Shown piece after piece: positions 1-6,206 of a DNA stretch of 6,798 bases. This stretch comes from Candidatus Aerophobota bacterium (GTDB lineage: Bacteria > Aerophobota > Aerophobia > Aerophobales > AE-B3A). Position 1 is the first letter of the stretch. Each line of letters starts with the position of its first letter. Where the stretch lies: positions 1 through 6,798 of the forward strand of contig JAUWAK010000061.1 of assembly GCA_030602105.1 (NCBI GenBank), read 5' to 3'. The translations under genes were made by a program, and so were the position numbers. The notes beneath the pieces are model-generated. The model saw only the letters and a program-made list of their open reading frames with translations. It did no database searches and had not been told where the DNA came from.

Positions 1-1035
1 GAAGAAAAATTTGGAGCCATAATTGTAGCCACAGGCTTTACCCTATTCGACTATTCTATCTACGGTGAATATGGCTATGGGAAATACAAGAACGTAACTA
101 CGGGTCTGCATCTTGAAAGGATGCTTAACTCCGCCGGGCCAACTGGGGGTAAGGTTGTGCGTCCCTCTGATGGTAAAGAGGCTGAAAAAGTAGTCTTTAT
201 TCAGTGCGTGGGCTCGAGGGACGAGGCCAGAGGAGTGCCATATTGTTCTCGTCTCTGCTGTATGTATACCGCAAAACATACTCTCTTATTAAAAGAACAC
301 AACCCCGCAGCAGAAGCCTACGTCTTCTATATTGATATAAGAGCGGCGGGAAAGAATTATGAGGAGTTCGTGGAAAAGGTACAGGATGAATACGGGGTCA
401 CCTACCTCAGGGGACGAGTATCAAAGATATTTGAGAGAAATGGAAGACTTACGGTGAGAGGCTGTGATACCTTGAGTGGAACTCAGATAGAAATCGATGC
501 GGACCTGGTAGTTCTAGCTACGGCATTAATTGCCCGGCCCGATGCCACCAAGTTAGCTAAGATGTTGCATATCCCCTACGATAAAAATCGCCTCTTTACG
601 GAAGCTCATCCTAAGCTTGCTCCTGTGGAAACAGTAACTACCGGGGTATTCCTCACCGGAGCCTGCCAGTCACCCAAGGACGTACCCGATACCGTAGCCA
701 CTGCGTCCGCTGCCTCAGTCAAAGCGTGCGGGCTCCTTAGCCACGACAAACTGCCAATAGAACCACAGATAGCCAGGGTTAATGCCGAGATCTGTAGCGG
801 TTGTTTGGCCTGCAAGGAAGTCTGCCCCTTTGGCGCTATCGAGAAAGAGGAAATTGTGGATAAGGTGAGTCAAAAAAAGCGTGTGATAGCCAAAGTCACT
901 GCAACGCTCTGCAACGGCTGCGGGGCATGCAATACTGCTTGTCGGCCCGAGGCCATAGATCTGGACGGGTTCACTGAAGAGCAGATATTTGGCCAGATAG
1001 AGAGCCTGGTAGCTGATAGGGGAGACGGAAAATGA
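1..1035 (+). CDS. hdrA: HdrA-type heterodisulfide reductase subunit A, C-terminal half (5' partial)
   Basis: The reading frame is open from the first base, so the gene starts upstream; 344 residues are visible. HdrA proteins are usually about 650 residues, so roughly half is missing, including the N-terminal FAD-binding part. Visible residue 6 onward (AIIVATGF) is the end of the flavin-binding fold. Residues 63-91 carry the HdrA signature FIQCVGSRD followed by YCSRLCC (Cys69, 82, 86, 87), which in the family binds an iron-sulfur cluster. GVFLTGACQSP near residues 216-226 is the late FAD-contact segment. Two ferredoxin-type [4Fe-4S] motifs follow: Cys265/268/271/275 and Cys304/307/310/314. In known complexes HdrA is the cytoplasmic flavoprotein that bifurcates electrons between ferredoxin and the HdrB/HdrC disulfide-reducing arm. 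Its stop codon overlaps the flxD start (ATGA), indicating translational coupling. Family assignment is firm; the electron donors and acceptors are inferred from the neighbours. Confidence 0.95.
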   Translation, partial: EEKFGAIIVATGFTLFDYSIYGEYGYGKYKNVTTGLHLERMLNSAGPTGGKVVRPSDGKEAEKVVFIQCVGSRDEARGVPYCSRLCCMYTAKHTLLLKEHNPAAEAYVFYIDIRAAGKNYEEFVEKVQDEYGVTYLRGRVSKIFERNGRLTVRGCDTLSGTQIEIDADLVVLATALIARPDATKLAKMLHIPYDKNRLFTEAHPKLAPVETVTTGVFLTGACQSPKDVPDTVATASAASVKACGLLSHDKLPIEPQIARVNAEICSGCLACKEVCPFGAIEKEEIVDKVSQKKRVIAKVTATLCNGCGACNTACRPEAIDLDGFTEEQIFGQIESLVADRGDGK

Positions 1036-1079
1036 AAGATACATCGTCGGTTGAGATGAAAGATACTACATCCACGGAA
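1032..1079 (+). repeat. Imperfect 24-base tandem repeat at the flxD start
   Basis: Two adjacent 24-base units (1032-1055 and 1056-1079) each begin with ATGAAAGATAC and encode MKDTSSVE and MKDTTSTE. The second unit keeps reading frame and start codon, so the duplication lengthens the N terminus without disrupting the MvhD fold, which begins near residue 30. This looks like a recent in-frame slippage duplication in a tolerant, disordered tail. Confidence 0.7.
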
Positions 1080-1544
1080 GAAAGAGGCTCAGAGCCGGGA
1101 ACCCCCAAGGAAAAAGCAAAAATAGCCGCTTTCTTGTGTAGGTGGTGCAGTTACGCAGGTGCAGACTTGGCGGGTGGAAGTCGAAGGAAGTACCCCCCTA
1201 ATATCAGAATTATTCGCACTCCCTGTTCGGCTAGAATAAACCCTTTGTTTGTCTGGAAATGCCTGGAAGAAGGGTTAGATGGCGTGTTGGTGTCCGGCTG
1301 CCATCCTGGGGAATGTCATTATACGGAAGGTAACTACCATACGCGCCGTACTTTCGCTGTTTTTCGGAAACTGTTGGAATATATAGGCATTGAGCCGGAG
1401 AGGTTCCATATGAGTTGGGTATCGGCAGCGGAAGGTGATAAATGGGCCGAGGTGGTCAAGGAGGTAGCGAAAATAGTGGAATCGGTAGGCCCCAATAGGT
1501 ATTTCCCAAAAGGAAATGAAAACGATGGTCGAGGAACTTCGTAA
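1032..1544 (+). CDS. flxD: MvhD/FlxD-family [2Fe-2S] electron-transfer subunit
   Basis: This 170-residue protein matches the MvhD/FlpD family (methyl-viologen-reducing hydrogenase delta subunit), which passes electrons into HdrA. Residues 32-45 contain FLCRWCSYAGAD, residues 61-66 IRTPCS, and residues 89-97 GCHPGECHY. Cys36, 39, 65, 90 and 95 are the conserved cluster cysteines of the family, and WVSAAEG at 129-135 is also typical. The domain covers about residues 30-150. The first 30 residues are a polar extension containing an eight-residue near repeat. The start at 1032 overlaps the hdrA stop and has AGGGGAGA at 1018-1025. A second in-frame ATG at 1056 has only a weak site. With a FlxA-like reductase in the operon and no hydrogenase large or small subunit in view, the FlxD role (link between the NADH module and HdrA) fits better than the hydrogenase role of MvhD. 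Confidence 0.93.
   Translation: MKDTSSVEMKDTTSTEERGSEPGTPKEKAKIAAFLCRWCSYAGADLAGGSRRKYPPNIRIIRTPCSARINPLFVWKCLEEGLDGVLVSGCHPGECHYTEGNYHTRRTFAVFRKLLEYIGIEPERFHMSWVSAAEGDKWAEVVKEVAKIVESVGPNRYFPKGNENDGRGTS
1508..1514 (+). promoter_or_regulatory. Ribosome-binding site deciding the flxC start
   Basis: AAAAGGA lies one base before the ATG at 1516 but ten bases before the in-frame ATG at 1525. The spacing favours 1525 as the real start. The site lies inside the 3' end of flxD, so the two genes overlap and are probably translationally coupled. Confidence 0.55.
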
Positions 1545-2376
1545 GAAAGCAGAAGAACTACTAAGAAGCGGGAAGGTCGAGGCCATCATCGGCTACCAGC
1601 GATCAAATGGCAGTGCTTCTACCACTCCCTGCTTCATAGAGGCCGAGGATGAGGTGACTCGTTTAGTCTGGGATGAACACTGTGTCTACAACCTTACCCT
1701 CTACCTAAAAGAGATGAAGAAAAAGGCGGGTGTAGTGGCCAAAGGCTGTGATGCAAAGGCCGTTGTAGCTCTTATCCAGGAGAATCAGATCGAGCGTGAC
1801 CAGGTCCAGATCATCGGAGTCGAATGCGAAAGACAACTCGACGGAAAAGGGCGAGTGTTGGAGAAGTGCAAGACCTGTCAGGTACATATTCCTGGAATTT
1901 ATGATGTGCTCATAAGGTCAAAAACTCCGACATCAAAAACTGAAAAAGAGGAGCTGGCTGAAGAAGATGATGCTGTGAGAGAGCTTGAGGCAAAACCTGT
2001 TTCTGAGCGTTGGCGTTTTTGGCAAAAGCAGTTTGAAAAGTGTATCCGATGCTACGCCTGCCGCCAGATTTGCCCCTTGTGCTATTGCCCAGAGTGCATC
2101 ACGGAAAAAACCATGCCTCAGTGGATTCTTCCTTCTCCTTCCCTGAAGGGCAACACCGCCTGGAATGTTGTAAGGGCGTTTCATCTTGCCGGAAGGTGCG
2201 TCGATTGTGGAGAATGTGAGCGAGTTTGTCCGGTAGGTATCCCTTTGAGGAAATTGAACAAGAAACTGGAGAAAGAAATCAAGACAATGTTCGACTACGT
2301 GCCTGGCCTTGATCCGGAAAAGAAGCCCCCCCTGACTGATTTTAGAATGGACGATCCCGAGGAATTTGTTCGATAG
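1525..2376 (+). CDS. flxC: FlxC-like ferredoxin-type protein with two [4Fe-4S] clusters (FdhB/FrhB-like)
   Basis: This is a 283-residue soluble iron-sulfur protein (286 if started at ATG 1516). The N-terminal part, about residues 1-130, has the KGCDAKAV motif (near residue 75) and scattered cysteines (36, 53, 101, 115, 118) seen in proteins related to the beta subunits of F420-dependent hydrogenases and formate dehydrogenases. A charged linker (about 135-160) follows. Cluster 1 is Cys173/176/179/183, followed by extra cysteines 186, 188 and 191; cluster 2 is Cys225/228/231/235. It overlaps flxD by 20 bases and ends 21 bases before flxB. In the Flx complex such subunits carry electrons between the FlxA flavin module and FlxD/HdrA. 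Family and cluster content are clear. The letter C rather than B is assigned from gene order and is uncertain, and whether the N-terminal domain binds a flavin cannot be told from sequence. Confidence 0.85.
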   Translation: MVEELRKKAEELLRSGKVEAIIGYQRSNGSASTTPCFIEAEDEVTRLVWDEHCVYNLTLYLKEMKKKAGVVAKGCDAKAVVALIQENQIERDQVQIIGVECERQLDGKGRVLEKCKTCQVHIPGIYDVLIRSKTPTSKTEKEELAEEDDAVRELEAKPVSERWRFWQKQFEKCIRCYACRQICPLCYCPECITEKTMPQWILPSPSLKGNTAWNVVRAFHLAGRCVDCGECERVCPVGIPLRKLNKKLEKEIKTMFDYVPGLDPEKKPPLTDFRMDDPEEFVR

Positions 2377-2397
2377 ACTTTTGCGGGAGACGAAAGC

Positions 2398-3411
2398 ATG
2401 AAACGATTGCTCAAAAAAGACGAACTCGAGAAAATGGTGGCGGACCTCATGGAGAATTATGATGTCATTGCCCCTGTCCTAAAAGAGGAGCTTATTGCCT
2501 TTCAGCCGATAACAAGGACAGACCAAATTCTATGGGATTATCCTAACTCTCTGAAACCTGTAAAAGAGTTTTTCCTTCCTCCTCGGGAGGTACTGTTTCG
2601 ATTCAAACAGGGAAAAGCCGAGCCCATGAGTCCTGCTCCCAAGAAAAGGCTGATCTGGGGCTCTCGTCCCTGCGATGCTCGAAGTCTTCTTCTTCTGGAC
2701 AAGGTTTTCTTAGACGAGACCAAGGATATTTACTATTTTGAGAAACGGGAGAATACCCTTTTGATAGGGCTCTCCTGCAGTGACCCTCAGGAGAGCTGTT
2801 TTTGTACTTCTTTCGGTTCTGGCCCCCACAGTAAGGAGGGACTGGACCTCTTGATGACTCATCTTAAAGACGGGACCTTTGTCGTCGAATCAAACAGCCC
2901 AAGGGGAGAAGAGCTTGTTAAAGGTAGAGGAAGAGTAGTGAACACCAAAGATGAAGAAAGACAAGAAAAAGTCAAAGAAGAGGCGGAAGGAAAAATTGAG
3001 AGAGCCCTGCAGCCTGACAGCTTTCTGGAGAAACTAGTCAACGGTTTTGGGAGCCCTTATTGGGATAAGGCGTGCCTTCAGTGCATAAGCTGCGGTATCT
3101 GTCGCTACCTTTGCCCCACCTGTCATTGTTTTGATATCGCCGATGAAGATAGTGAAAGAGTAAGATTCTGGGATGCTTGCAGCTTCCCCAATTTCACCAA
3201 AATGACTTCGGGCGAAAACCCCAGACATACAAAAAGAGAAAGATTCAAGCAGTGGTATAACCATAAGTTCAACTACTTCAAGCAGAATCACGGCGTTTTT
3301 CTTTGTGTCGGCTGTGGCAGATGTCTCAGGAGCTGCCCGGTGAAAATAGACTTTCGCGAAGTTCTCGACCGAATTCCTGCTCAAACTGCAAGTCCCGGTG
3401 GGAAAGGATAG
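2398..3411 (+). CDS. flxB: FlxB-like HydB/AsrA-family subunit with two [4Fe-4S] clusters
   Basis: This 337-residue protein belongs with the beta subunit of sulfhydrogenase (HydB) and anaerobic sulfite reductase A (AsrA). The N-terminal domain has GSRPCDARSLLLLDKVF (about 88-104), then GLSCSDP and CFCTSFGSGP (124-143), all characteristic of that family. Residues 183-204 are highly charged and probably helical. Cluster 1 uses Cys229/232/235/239 with additional Cys226, 242 and 244. Cluster 2 uses Cys303/306/309/313. GGGAGA at 2385-2390 precedes the ATG by seven bases. It sits directly before the FlxA-like reductase, the same pairing as HydB-HydG and AsrA-AsrB, so it most likely receives electrons from FlxA. 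AsrC, the sirohaem sulfite reductase, is absent, and no hydrogenase gene follows, so the Flx role is preferred. The B/C lettering is tentative. Confidence 0.88.
   Translation: MKRLLKKDELEKMVADLMENYDVIAPVLKEELIAFQPITRTDQILWDYPNSLKPVKEFFLPPREVLFRFKQGKAEPMSPAPKKRLIWGSRPCDARSLLLLDKVFLDETKDIYYFEKRENTLLIGLSCSDPQESCFCTSFGSGPHSKEGLDLLMTHLKDGTFVVESNSPRGEELVKGRGRVVNTKDEERQEKVKEEAEGKIERALQPDSFLEKLVNGFGSPYWDKACLQCISCGICRYLCPTCHCFDIADEDSERVRFWDACSFPNFTKMTSGENPRHTKRERFKQWYNHKFNYFKQNHGVFLCVGCGRCLRSCPVKIDFREVLDRIPAQTASPGGKG
3403..3408 (+). promoter_or_regulatory. Ribosome-binding site deciding the flxA start
   Basis: AAAGGA ends eight bases before the ATG at 3417 and lies in the last codons of flxB. It supports 3417 over an upstream in-frame ATG at 3303, which would have to be read through the second iron-sulfur motif of flxB in another frame. 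Confidence 0.7.
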
Positions 3412-3416
3412 ATGCT

Positions 3417-4256
3417 ATGGAAAACATATATCTACCTCATCCGGCCATAATAAAGGAGATTATTCAAGAAACCAAAGACGTAAAGACCCTTACATTAACT
3501 TTTGAAGATGAGGGTCTACAGAAGAATTTTGCCTATCTACCAGGCCAGTTTGTGGAGTTTTCCATCGGGGGAGTAGGTGAAGCTCCCTTTTGTCTAGCCT
3601 CCTCGCCTACCAGACCAGGCTACATTCAGTGCACCACAAAAAAGGCAGGCAAAGTCACTCAGGCTATTCATGATCTTGAAGTAGGGGACCGGGTAGGTAT
3701 TAGAGGACCATACGGGAATAGCTTCCTGCTAGAGGGACTGAAGGGCAAGAATTTAGTCTTGGTGGGCGGGGGAATCGGACTGGCCCCCTTGCGATCCTTG
3801 ATCCAATATGTGCTAGACGAGAAAGATGACTATGGAAAGATAGTTATTATCTATGGAGCGAAAACTACTGAAGATTTGGTCTACAAGAAAGAACTAGAGG
3901 AATGGGGAAAGAGCCCAGGAGTGGAGCTAGTCCTGACGGTAGACCCCGGTGGTGAGGATAAAGAATGGAAGGGAGAAATAGGTCTTGTGCCAAGCATACT
4001 GGAAAAAGTGAATCCTTCTCCGGACAAGAGGATGCTCATAACCTGCGGCCCCCCCATTATGATAAAATTCGTTTTGTTCACTGCAGCAAAAATGGGTTAT
4101 CAGCCGAAGCAGATCGTTACCACTCTCGAGAGAAAGATGAAATGCGGACTTGGCAAATGTGGCCGATGTAATATAGGAAGGACATATATTTGTCAAGACG
4201 GTCCTGTATTTACCTATAAGCAGCTGGAAGATCTAGGAGCTGACTACCTCGCCTAA
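3417..4256 (+). CDS. flxA: FlxA-like FAD/NAD(H)-binding oxidoreductase with [2Fe-2S] cluster (HydG/AsrB type)
   Basis: This 279-residue cytoplasmic flavoprotein belongs to the ferredoxin-NADP reductase superfamily, in the group that includes sulfhydrogenase gamma (HydG), AsrB and the electron-transfer subunit of dihydroorotate dehydrogenase. Residues 42-63 (PGQFVEFSIGG through PFCLASSP) form the FAD site. GPYGNSF is at 97-103. VGGGIGLAPLRSL at 116-128 is the nucleotide-binding loop, and CGPPIM at 210-215 is the conserved NAD(P)-domain motif. The C terminus has Cys243/248/251/259 (CX4CX2CX7C), a [2Fe-2S] site as in the dihydroorotate dehydrogenase electron-transfer subunit. Length is normal for the group. 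It starts five bases after flxB. As the only nucleotide-binding protein in the cluster it is the likely NADH entry point of the Flx-Hdr complex; NADPH cannot be excluded. Confidence 0.9.
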   Translation: MENIYLPHPAIIKEIIQETKDVKTLTLTFEDEGLQKNFAYLPGQFVEFSIGGVGEAPFCLASSPTRPGYIQCTTKKAGKVTQAIHDLEVGDRVGIRGPYGNSFLLEGLKGKNLVLVGGGIGLAPLRSLIQYVLDEKDDYGKIVIIYGAKTTEDLVYKKELEEWGKSPGVELVLTVDPGGEDKEWKGEIGLVPSILEKVNPSPDKRMLITCGPPIMIKFVLFTAAKMGYQPKQIVTTLERKMKCGLGKCGRCNIGRTYICQDGPVFTYKQLEDLGADYLA

Positions 4257-4274
4257 CAGACTTTTCCCAAATGT

Positions 4275-4308
4275 GCATCGCTAAGGGCTGGTAGCCCTTC
4301 ATTGATGC
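4275..4308 (+). other. Intergenic hairpin between flxA and the receiver gene
   Basis: AAGGGCT (4283-4289) and AGCCCTT (4293-4299) form a perfect seven-pair stem with a three-base loop. GCATC (4275-4279) and GATGC (4304-4308) extend it beyond a small internal loop. No T run follows; the sequence goes straight into the ribosome-binding site of the next gene. It is therefore not a classic intrinsic terminator. It may lower or protect downstream mRNA, separating expression of the enzyme genes from the signalling genes. The structure is seen; its role is inferred. Confidence 0.65.
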
Positions 4309-4315
4309 GACGAGA

Positions 4316-4320
4316 AGGAG
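4316..4320 (+). promoter_or_regulatory. Strong ribosome-binding site of the receiver gene
   Basis: AGGAG within GAAGGAGGAT (4314-4323), six bases before the ATG at 4327, is the best Shine-Dalgarno match in the window. It begins six bases after the intergenic hairpin. Confidence 0.7.
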
Positions 4321-4326
4321 GATAGC

Positions 4327-4752
4327 ATGGTGAAAAACAAAGGAAAGATTTTGGTGATTGAAGATGATGAGCAGATGGTCAACTTTGTGAAGAAAGTACT
4401 GGAAGCCCATTCTTACCAGGTTGACAGCGCTCCTAGCGCTGAAGAAGGATTGAAGAAAGTAAAGGAGTTATCGCCTGATTTAATCGTCCTCGATGTAATG
4501 TTAGAGACCAGAGGAGAAGGGTTTATCACAGCCCAGAAATTAAAGAGCACGGATCCTGAGTCTGAGTATCGAGAGTATTCTCACATCCCTATCTTGATGC
4601 TAACAGCCATCAATGCGGAGATGAAATTCCGATATTCTCCTGAGACCGATGGAGAGTATCTGCCCGCGGAAGATTTTGTGGAAAAGCCCGTAGAGCCAAG
4701 CGAATTAGTACAAAAAGTAGAGAATTTACTTGCCTCAAAAGCCCCAAGCTAA
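4327..4752 (+). CDS. Stand-alone response-regulator receiver protein
   Basis: This 141-residue protein is a single CheY-like receiver domain with no DNA-binding or enzymatic output domain. Asp13 and Asp14 form the acidic Mg2+ pocket (LVIEDD), Asp56 is the phosphorylation site (IVLDVML), Thr93 is the switch residue (LMLTA), and Lys120 precedes Pro121 (VEKPVEP). All key residues are therefore present. Two regions are longer than in a minimal receiver: about 60-86 after the phosphorylation site and about 95-117 before the conserved lysine. The gene is 53 bases upstream of a histidine kinase gene, its probable phosphodonor. Since it lacks an output domain it must act through a protein partner, as a phosphorelay intermediate, or as a phosphate sink. 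Which of these cannot be told from sequence. Confidence 0.93.
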   Translation: MVKNKGKILVIEDDEQMVNFVKKVLEAHSYQVDSAPSAEEGLKKVKELSPDLIVLDVMLETRGEGFITAQKLKSTDPESEYREYSHIPILMLTAINAEMKFRYSPETDGEYLPAEDFVEKPVEPSELVQKVENLLASKAPS

Positions 4753-4763
4753 GTAAGGCCCTT

Positions 4764-4800
4764 TGGCCACACGAATAATCTGAGAGGCCGCAGTGGACCA
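4764..4800 (+). other. Imperfect inverted repeat ahead of the histidine kinase gene
   Basis: TGGCCAC (4764-4770) pairs with GTGGACCA (4793-4800) with one bulged A. GGCC at 4757-4760 and 4765-4768 could form an alternative small hairpin. The right arm covers the only weak ribosome-binding match (GTGGA, 4793-4797) of the kinase gene, so folding could limit its translation. The structure is short and could be chance. Confidence 0.35.
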
Positions 4801-4805
4801 GACGA

Positions 4806-6191
4806 ATGAGACCAAATAGGAAAGAAATCGAAGTTCCCGCGTCCCTCCCGTTAGAAGAAGAACTGATTCGGCAAATAGAATGGTTCATTAGACAACGCTG
4901 GGCGGCTGGGGCTGGAAGTATAGCCCTCTTCTGGGTAATGAGGTTCGTCTTGAATCTTCCCCTTCCGCTTTTGCCCCTCTACGCTATTAGCGGGTCGGTT
5001 CTGGCCTACAATTTCCTTTTCCACCAGTATGCCCAAAAACTGGAGGCTGCTACCCCTCATCGACTTGGCTCTTTCAGCCGATTTGCAAATGTTCAAATTG
5101 TGGTAGATTGGGGGGCTTTAACCCTGGTCGTCCACTATTCTGGTGGAATAGAAAGTCCGTTGATCTTCTTTTTCATCTTCCATGTTATCATATCCACTAT
5201 TCTGCTCTCTCAACGTGCCGCCTATCTCCAGACGACGCTTGCCGCCTTTCTAATCACCCTCCTCGCCCTGATCGAGTATTACCGGATTATTCCTCATTTC
5301 CATGTACTGAGCATCTTGAGCGAGCGTCTATATCGTGATCCAGGTTATCTTTTGACTTTCCTCCTTTTCTTCACCGGAACCCTCTATATGTCTACTTACT
5401 TGACTGGCTCTGTCAGTAAGAGACTCCGAGAGAGGGAGAAAGACCTGGTTATGTTGAAAAAGAATCTGGAGCAAGCCTATCATAAATTGGAAGAATCCGA
5501 TGTGGCTAAATCGGAATTTGTAATGATGGTCACACACGAACTTCGGTCTCCCCTGTCGACCATAGAAAGCACTCTAAAGCTTTTTTTGCAAGGATATGCT
5601 GGAGATTTGGTAGATGAGCAAACAAAACTGGTTCGTGGAATTGAACAACGCACCCGTTTTCTTCTGAACCTGGTAAATGATCTTCTGCATCTTGCTAGAG
5701 TAAAGGCGGAGAAGTTTAAGAAGGAGAAAGCCAAGATTAACCTCAAAGAGATTGTGGAAAGGGTGAGTAGGTCTATCCAGACAGGCCTCAAAACTAAGCA
5801 CCTTAATCTTCAAATTGACCTTCCCTCCAGTCCCGTTATGCTTTGGGGAAATGAGGATGAAATGGAGCTTCTCTTTTCCAATCTTATAGGTAACTCCGTA
5901 AGATATACTCCTCCCGGAGGAAGCATTTCGGTAAAGATGGCGAAAGAGAATCTGCAAGTAAAGACAGAGGTTTCGGATACGGGCATCGGGATAGCTACCG
6001 AGGACTCGTCGAAGATATTTGAGGAATTCTATCGGGCAAAAAATGCTAAAAAGATGGTAAAAGCAGGAACTGGACTGGGGCTGTCTATAGCAAAAAAGAT
6101 TGTTGAGACATGCGGAGGAAAAATAAGGGTGAAAAGCACGCCCGGGTGTGGTACGACGTTTACGTTTTACCTACCAATGGATGAACAGTAG
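4806..6191 (+). CDS. Membrane sensor histidine kinase with a RegB/PrrB-like sensing motif
   Basis: This is a 461-residue kinase. Hydrophobic segments at about 34-50, 53-72, 93-112, 117-135, 139-158 and 179-200 suggest six transmembrane helices. GGIESPL at 113-119, between helices three and four, resembles the GGxxNPF ubiquinone-binding heptapeptide of RegB/PrrB. A charged, probably coiled-coil linker (203-238) leads to the dimerisation domain with His244 (THELRSPL). The ATPase domain shows the N box (NLIGNSVRYTPPGG, Asn359 and Asn363), G1 (DTGIGI, 391-396), F box (FEEFYR, 405-410) and G2 (GTGLGL, 421-426). All catalytic motifs are intact. The only cysteines are 436 and 448, in the ATPase domain, so the RegB cysteine switch is absent. 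The start at 4806 has only a weak ribosome-binding site. The probable partner is the receiver just upstream. Kinase identity is certain; quinone sensing is a hypothesis. Confidence 0.92.
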   Translation: MRPNRKEIEVPASLPLEEELIRQIEWFIRQRWAAGAGSIALFWVMRFVLNLPLPLLPLYAISGSVLAYNFLFHQYAQKLEAATPHRLGSFSRFANVQIVVDWGALTLVVHYSGGIESPLIFFFIFHVIISTILLSQRAAYLQTTLAAFLITLLALIEYYRIIPHFHVLSILSERLYRDPGYLLTFLLFFTGTLYMSTYLTGSVSKRLREREKDLVMLKKNLEQAYHKLEESDVAKSEFVMMVTHELRSPLSTIESTLKLFLQGYAGDLVDEQTKLVRGIEQRTRFLLNLVNDLLHLARVKAEKFKKEKAKINLKEIVERVSRSIQTGLKTKHLNLQIDLPSSPVMLWGNEDEMELLFSNLIGNSVRYTPPGGSISVKMAKENLQVKTEVSDTGIGIATEDSSKIFEEFYRAKNAKKMVKAGTGLGLSIAKKIVETCGGKIRVKSTPGCGTTFTFYLPMDEQ

Positions 6192-6193
6192 AG

Positions 6194-6198
6194 AGGAG
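6194..6198 (+). promoter_or_regulatory. Ribosome-binding site supporting a GTG start for the cytochrome gene
   Basis: AGGAG within GAGAGGAG (6191-6198) ends eight bases before GTG 6207, just after the kinase stop codon. A second candidate, GGAGAG at 6226-6231, would serve ATG 6237, so the cytochrome start is not fully settled. Confidence 0.5.
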
Positions 6199-6206
6199 CA
6201 GTCATA

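Noticed and set aside
43..279. Open frame on the minus strand over the start of the window
   Set aside because: It lies wholly opposite hdrA coding sequence and its translation matches no family; it is a shadow of the real gene. The same holds for all other minus-strand frames here.
1032..1544. MvhD as part of a methyl-viologen-type hydrogenase
   Set aside because: No MvhA or MvhG gene is in the window, and an NADH-type reductase module is present in its place. A hydrogenase elsewhere in the genome cannot be excluded.
3303..3416. Upstream extension of flxA to ATG 3303
   Set aside because: It would overlap the second iron-sulfur motif and end of flxB in another frame, the extra residues do not resemble the reductase family, and ATG 3417 has a well-placed ribosome-binding site.
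3965..4171. Short plus-strand open frame inside flxA
   Set aside because: It lies inside the conserved NAD-domain and [2Fe-2S] coding region of flxA in another frame and has no recognisable features.
2398..4256. AsrA-AsrB anaerobic sulfite reductase pair
   Set aside because: The two proteins are of the same family, but AsrC is absent and the linked hdrA, flxD and flxC genes fit the Flx-Hdr complex better.
4275..4308. Rho-independent terminator after flxA
   Set aside because: The stem is good but no T-rich run follows; the next bases are GA-rich and form the ribosome-binding site of the receiver gene.
4753..4805. Sigma-70-type promoter before the kinase gene
   Set aside because: AATAAT at 4774-4779 resembles a -10 box, but no -35-like hexamer lies at suitable spacing.
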